A stretch of DNA of 33,488 bases from Priapulus caudatus. Taxonomy: Eukaryota; Priapulida; Priapulimorpha; Priapulimorphida; Priapulidae. A program made the translations under genes and the position numbers. The notes under the pieces are model-generated. The model had not been told where the DNA came from. It saw only the letters and a list, made by a program, of their open reading frames with translations, and did not search any database. The stretch lies in NCBI RefSeq assembly GCF_000485595.1, contig NW_014577471.1:142190-175677 (forward strand), given 5' to 3'. This document shows positions 30,760 through 33,488 of this stretch, in pieces. Each line of letters begins with the position of its first letter. Within the stretch, counting starts at the first letter, position 1.

Positions 30760-30834
30760 TTACAGCTTGGCCTTTTTTGCTCTTGCCAAAGTGGCTTTGA
30801 TGTTGCCGGATGGTTTATCAACGGGCATGAATAC
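30760..30834 (-). CDS. UOX: UOX terminal exon, peroxisomal signal AKL
   Basis: Acceptor gtattttcag|GTA. 24 codons and TAA. It encodes VFMPVDKPSGNIKATL and RAKKAKL; the VxxPxDxPxGxI block is the usual uricase C-terminus. The final AKL fits the PTS1 consensus (S/A/C)-(K/R/H)-L. Confidence 0.93.
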   Translation of the reverse strand, partial: VFMPVDKPSGNIKATLARAKKAKL

Positions 30835-32158
30835 CTGAAAATACACAACCCGCATTATTCGTTATATCAAGAGCTAATAATACATAATGTAATGCTAATC
30901 ACGTAATGATAATTATGTAATACATTGCGTATGCTAATTAATGCATAAACGTATTATCAGGAGTCTATATCAATATTGATAGACTCCTGGTATTATTAAT
31001 TAGCTTTTAGTTATATGCAGAATATATAGCAAAATACGTTATATTGAGCTATACGGCTCACGTCACGCATGGATGGAATAGGAAAATCAAAAAACGAGCA
31101 GTTTATTCTAAGCACTATATAGTCTACTTAAGTCGTTCCGTAGCACTTGTATTTATATTCGAAGGTGGAATTCTGAAAAGTTCTAGCTGTTCCCACAGCG
31201 AGCTCTACTTAATGATCTACTTTCTCAATGATCCCCAATGTTATATTTCAGCTAATACAGTAACACATGAGCTGTGAGCGTGCACGTGAACCGCCCCTAC
31301 CTCATTCACTGATCCCTTGAAGTTGAGCGCAGGAAACTTTGTGTAATCCACGTTGTAGGCGTGAACATTTGGTAGTTCTATCTCCATGAGGTCAATCTGA
31401 GATAGAGGTATTACAGAGTTTTTATTGCTAGAATTTCTTCAAATTGTTATAGACTAGCTTATGAATCACATAACTGTGTCTACGTGATTAAATACATCCG
31501 GGTGTTGATCGAGTCTGCGTGGGGACAAGGCACGTGTTATGCATATAGGCAAAAACCTAGGTTTGAAAACCCCTGAATTGTTTGAGACCTTGTGCAAATA
31601 TTTCGGTCATTGTAATACAAGCAGTGAGAATGTAAACCTGGAATGTAGACATGAATGAAAGTGTTCAGTGGAAGCGTGCTGGGCCCATAACCTGTTGGGT
31701 TTATCGTAGCTCTAGCTAGTACTATAGCCCGCTTTCATTAACTGCTGCAGGGCGTTAGCGGGCTATAGCACTAGAGCTAGGTTCATCGTAGCTTCCGGTA
31801 ATGGCGTAGAAATTGAATGATTGTGTTTGCTTTGTTCTCAATTTCGGTTGTTAAAATATTCCCCCATCACGACAGCTGCAATGAACCCAACACCCCAAAT
31901 CAGGTTACCTAGTTAAATTCTATTAGCAAATAATGTGCTCATAGCATATTACTACATAATTATTAGGGAATTATTCTATGCTATTAGTTTACGATTCCGT
32001 TTACGGCCTAAGTAGGTATCTAATGCCGGCATACCTCCTGAACCTTGGCCATCGCGGTTTTTATTGTCAGGTATAGCGTGTGTTGTACGGAGGGGGAGAA
32101 GACTCCAGTATCAGAAGGTCCTCCGAATTCCTCTAGTATCGAGGATTTTACCACCTCC
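30760..32158 (-). CDS. UOX: Urate oxidase (uricase), last three coding exons; 5' part off window
   Basis: Seen: minus-strand exons 32035-32158, 31301-31396 and 30760-30834 join in phase 0. They encode VVKSSILEEFGGPSDTGVF, SPSVQHTLYLTIKTAMAKVQ, EIDLMEIELPNVHAYNVDYT, KFPALNFKGSVNE and VFMPVDKPSGNIKATLARAK, ending KAKL. Known: this is the C-terminal half of uricase. The Gln of SPSVQ binds urate, and the Asn and His of LPNVH line the active site. The enzyme oxidises urate to 5-hydroxyisourate in peroxisomes, and AKL is a PTS1-type targeting tripeptide. All visible active-site residues are present, so the gene looks functional. Upstream exons should lie beyond the CT tract, right of the window. 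Convergent with UBIAD1. Confidence 0.92.
30835..31300. other. UOX last intron, with a hairpin at 30958-30989
   Basis: AT-rich with repeated taatgctaat/taatgata words. The hairpin has 11-bp arms caggagtctat/atagactcctg around the palindromic atcaatattgat. Confidence 0.6.
31301..31396 (-). CDS. UOX: UOX exon with LPNVH motif
   Basis: 96 nt, 32 codons, phase 0-0, acceptor tatctcag|ATT and donor AATGAG|gtaggg. It encodes IDLMEIELPNVHAYNVDYTK and FPALNFKGSVNE. Confidence 0.92.
31397..32034. other. UOX intron, with a 23-bp inverted repeat at 31710-31780
   Basis: Arms at 31710-31732 and 31758-31780 share gcgggctatag and ctag-rich tips (about 18 of 23 matches), with outer flanks ttatcgtagc and ttcatcgtagc also similar. 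A small foldback element is possible. Otherwise no signal. Confidence 0.6.
32035..32158 (-). CDS. UOX: UOX exon with SPSVQ motif
   Basis: Donor CAGGAG|gtatgc, phase 0 out. The acceptor is either at 32158 (ttgaag|GGAG, after a T-rich tract) or four bases later at 32154 (ggag|GTGG). The first is preferred because of the tract. It contains FSPSVQHTLYL, the urate-binding segment. Confidence 0.85.
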
Positions 32159-32594
32159 CTTCAACGCAGAAAAAAACAGAGTAAGGTCGTGTTTTTCCGC
32201 TGCCTATCTAAATAGCTATCGATGAAGCTTATCTGAACAGCCTATCGAAAAATGTTTTGTAAAACTCGGGACCAAGGAAATATGATGAAACCACGATGCC
32301 AGGCCATGGCGGTGTAATGTAGCAAGTGTGTTGGAGCGTTACTTATATATGTAGCCATGGCATGCACTCCGCCTTCACTACTCTGTTGTGGAATGAAAGG
32401 CTACGTAAACGAGAGCTATAGCAAAGGGCAGCTCTGACATTTCTATGTAGGAGCGGTTTATGGACAGCAATCCGATTAGAGGGTGCTATATGCGGACTTA
32501 TCTCGAAGCTACATTTACACAGCAAGTGTGCATATAGGGACTGAGGTAGATTATATAGATCCACCCCCCAGCCACCCCATGGTGGCGCCATTGC

Positions 32595-32626
32595 TGCTAC
32601 TGCTCTCTCTCTCTCTCTCTGCTCTC

Positions 32627-32675
<49 letters not shown>

Positions 32676-32719
32676 TCCTGCTCTCTCTCTCTCCTCCTCT
32701 CTCTCAACTCTCTCTCTCT

Positions 32720-32791
<72 letters not shown>

Positions 32792-32810
32792 CTCCTCTCT
32801 CTCTGCATCT

Positions 32811-32901
<91 letters not shown>

Positions 32902-33257
32902 TCTCTCTCTCATCTTCTTCTCGCTCTCTCTCTACTCTCTCTTCTGCCCTCCTCTCTCCTCTCTCCTCTCTCTCTCTTCTCTCTCTCTCTCTCATCTCTG
33001 TGCTCTGCTCTCTCCTCTCTGCTCTCTCTCTCTCTCATCTCTCTCTCTCTCTCTCTCTCTCTCCTTCTCTCTCTCTCCTCTCTCTCTCCTCTCTCTCTCT
33101 CTCTCTGCTCTCTCTGCTCTCTCTCTGCTCTCTCCTCCTCTCTCTCTGCTCTCTCGTCTCTCCTCATCTCATCTCTCTCCTCCTCTTTCTCTCTCTCTCC
33201 TCTCTTCTCTCTCTCGAGCTCTCCTCTACTCCTCTCTTCTCTTGCTCTCTCTCTCAT
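32595..33257. repeat. ~660-bp CT-rich microsatellite
   Basis: Almost pure (CT)n with scattered ctcct, ctgct and ttct interruptions. Open frames across it (Ser/Leu or Arg/Glu repeats) are artefacts. It lies in the intron or upstream region of UOX on its 5' side. Confidence 0.95.
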
Positions 33258-33337
33258 ATATACTATATATTATTATATATATAATTTAGTTTTAGGCAAA
33301 TTAAGTTAAATTTACATCAGCAAATATTGAAAGACTA

Positions 33338-33388
33338 AACTGGAGACATAATTATGCGGCTCATGTTGCATAATTATGTGCTCCAGTT
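33338..33388. repeat. Hairpin inverted repeat
   Basis: Arms aactggagacataattatgc and gcataattatgtgctccagtt pair over 20 bp with one bulged base, around a 10-nt loop. The role is unknown; a MITE end or foldback element is possible. Confidence 0.75.
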
Positions 33389-33488
33389 GTAATATTTTTT
33401 AAATTTTTCTGTATAATATTTATATGGTTATATCTTGTATGACCAGGAGGTTGTGCCTTAATTGAAAAGGATCAAGTATTATAATATC

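Noticed and set aside
32483-33289. Long Ser/Leu open frame and its Arg/Glu antisense counterparts
   Set aside because: Produced by the CT microsatellite. No coding content.

Overview
This is metazoan nuclear DNA: intron-rich genes with GT-AG junctions, EGF exons with conserved splice phases, orthologues of animal SNAPIN, UBIAD1 and peroxisomal urate oxidase, and AT-rich introns full of small DNA transposons and microsatellites. A non-vertebrate (probably marine invertebrate) animal is the best guess. The phylum cannot be fixed from the sequence.

Layout. (1) 3369-17002, minus strand: the 5' part of a secreted or membrane EGF-repeat gene. Fifteen coding exons chain together from a signal-peptide exon through about 19 EGF domains, and the 3' end runs off the left edge. 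All fourteen splice junctions join so that the cysteine pattern continues. Exons 3, 10 and 11 carry apparent single-base indels. (2) 17003-20672: divergent intergenic region made largely of nested DNA transposons (a hAT-like 1.8 kb element holding a TTAA-flanked piggyBac-like MITE) and simple repeats. (3) 20673-27057, plus strand: SNAPIN in four exons. Intron 1 holds several transposons, and the last exon is followed by a perfect 153-bp tandem copy of itself. (4) 27611-28801, plus strand: an intronless, very GC-rich UBIAD1. (5) 30760-32158, minus strand: the last three coding exons of urate oxidase, ending in the peroxisomal signal AKL and convergent with UBIAD1. Its upstream exons lie beyond the right edge, past a ~660-bp CT-rich tract.

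The genes are not an operon and share no evident pathway: an extracellular EGF protein, a BLOC-1/BORC vesicle-trafficking subunit, a menaquinone-4 prenyltransferase and a purine-degradation enzyme. The most unusual structure is in the EGF gene. Minisatellites sit directly against exons, and in at least one (12231-13210) every ~47-bp unit is a copy of the adjoining 3' splice site plus the first codons of the EGF exon. This gives about 20 decoy acceptors upstream of the real one. Several hAT-type MITEs with perfect 8-bp target-site duplications can be delimited to the base.
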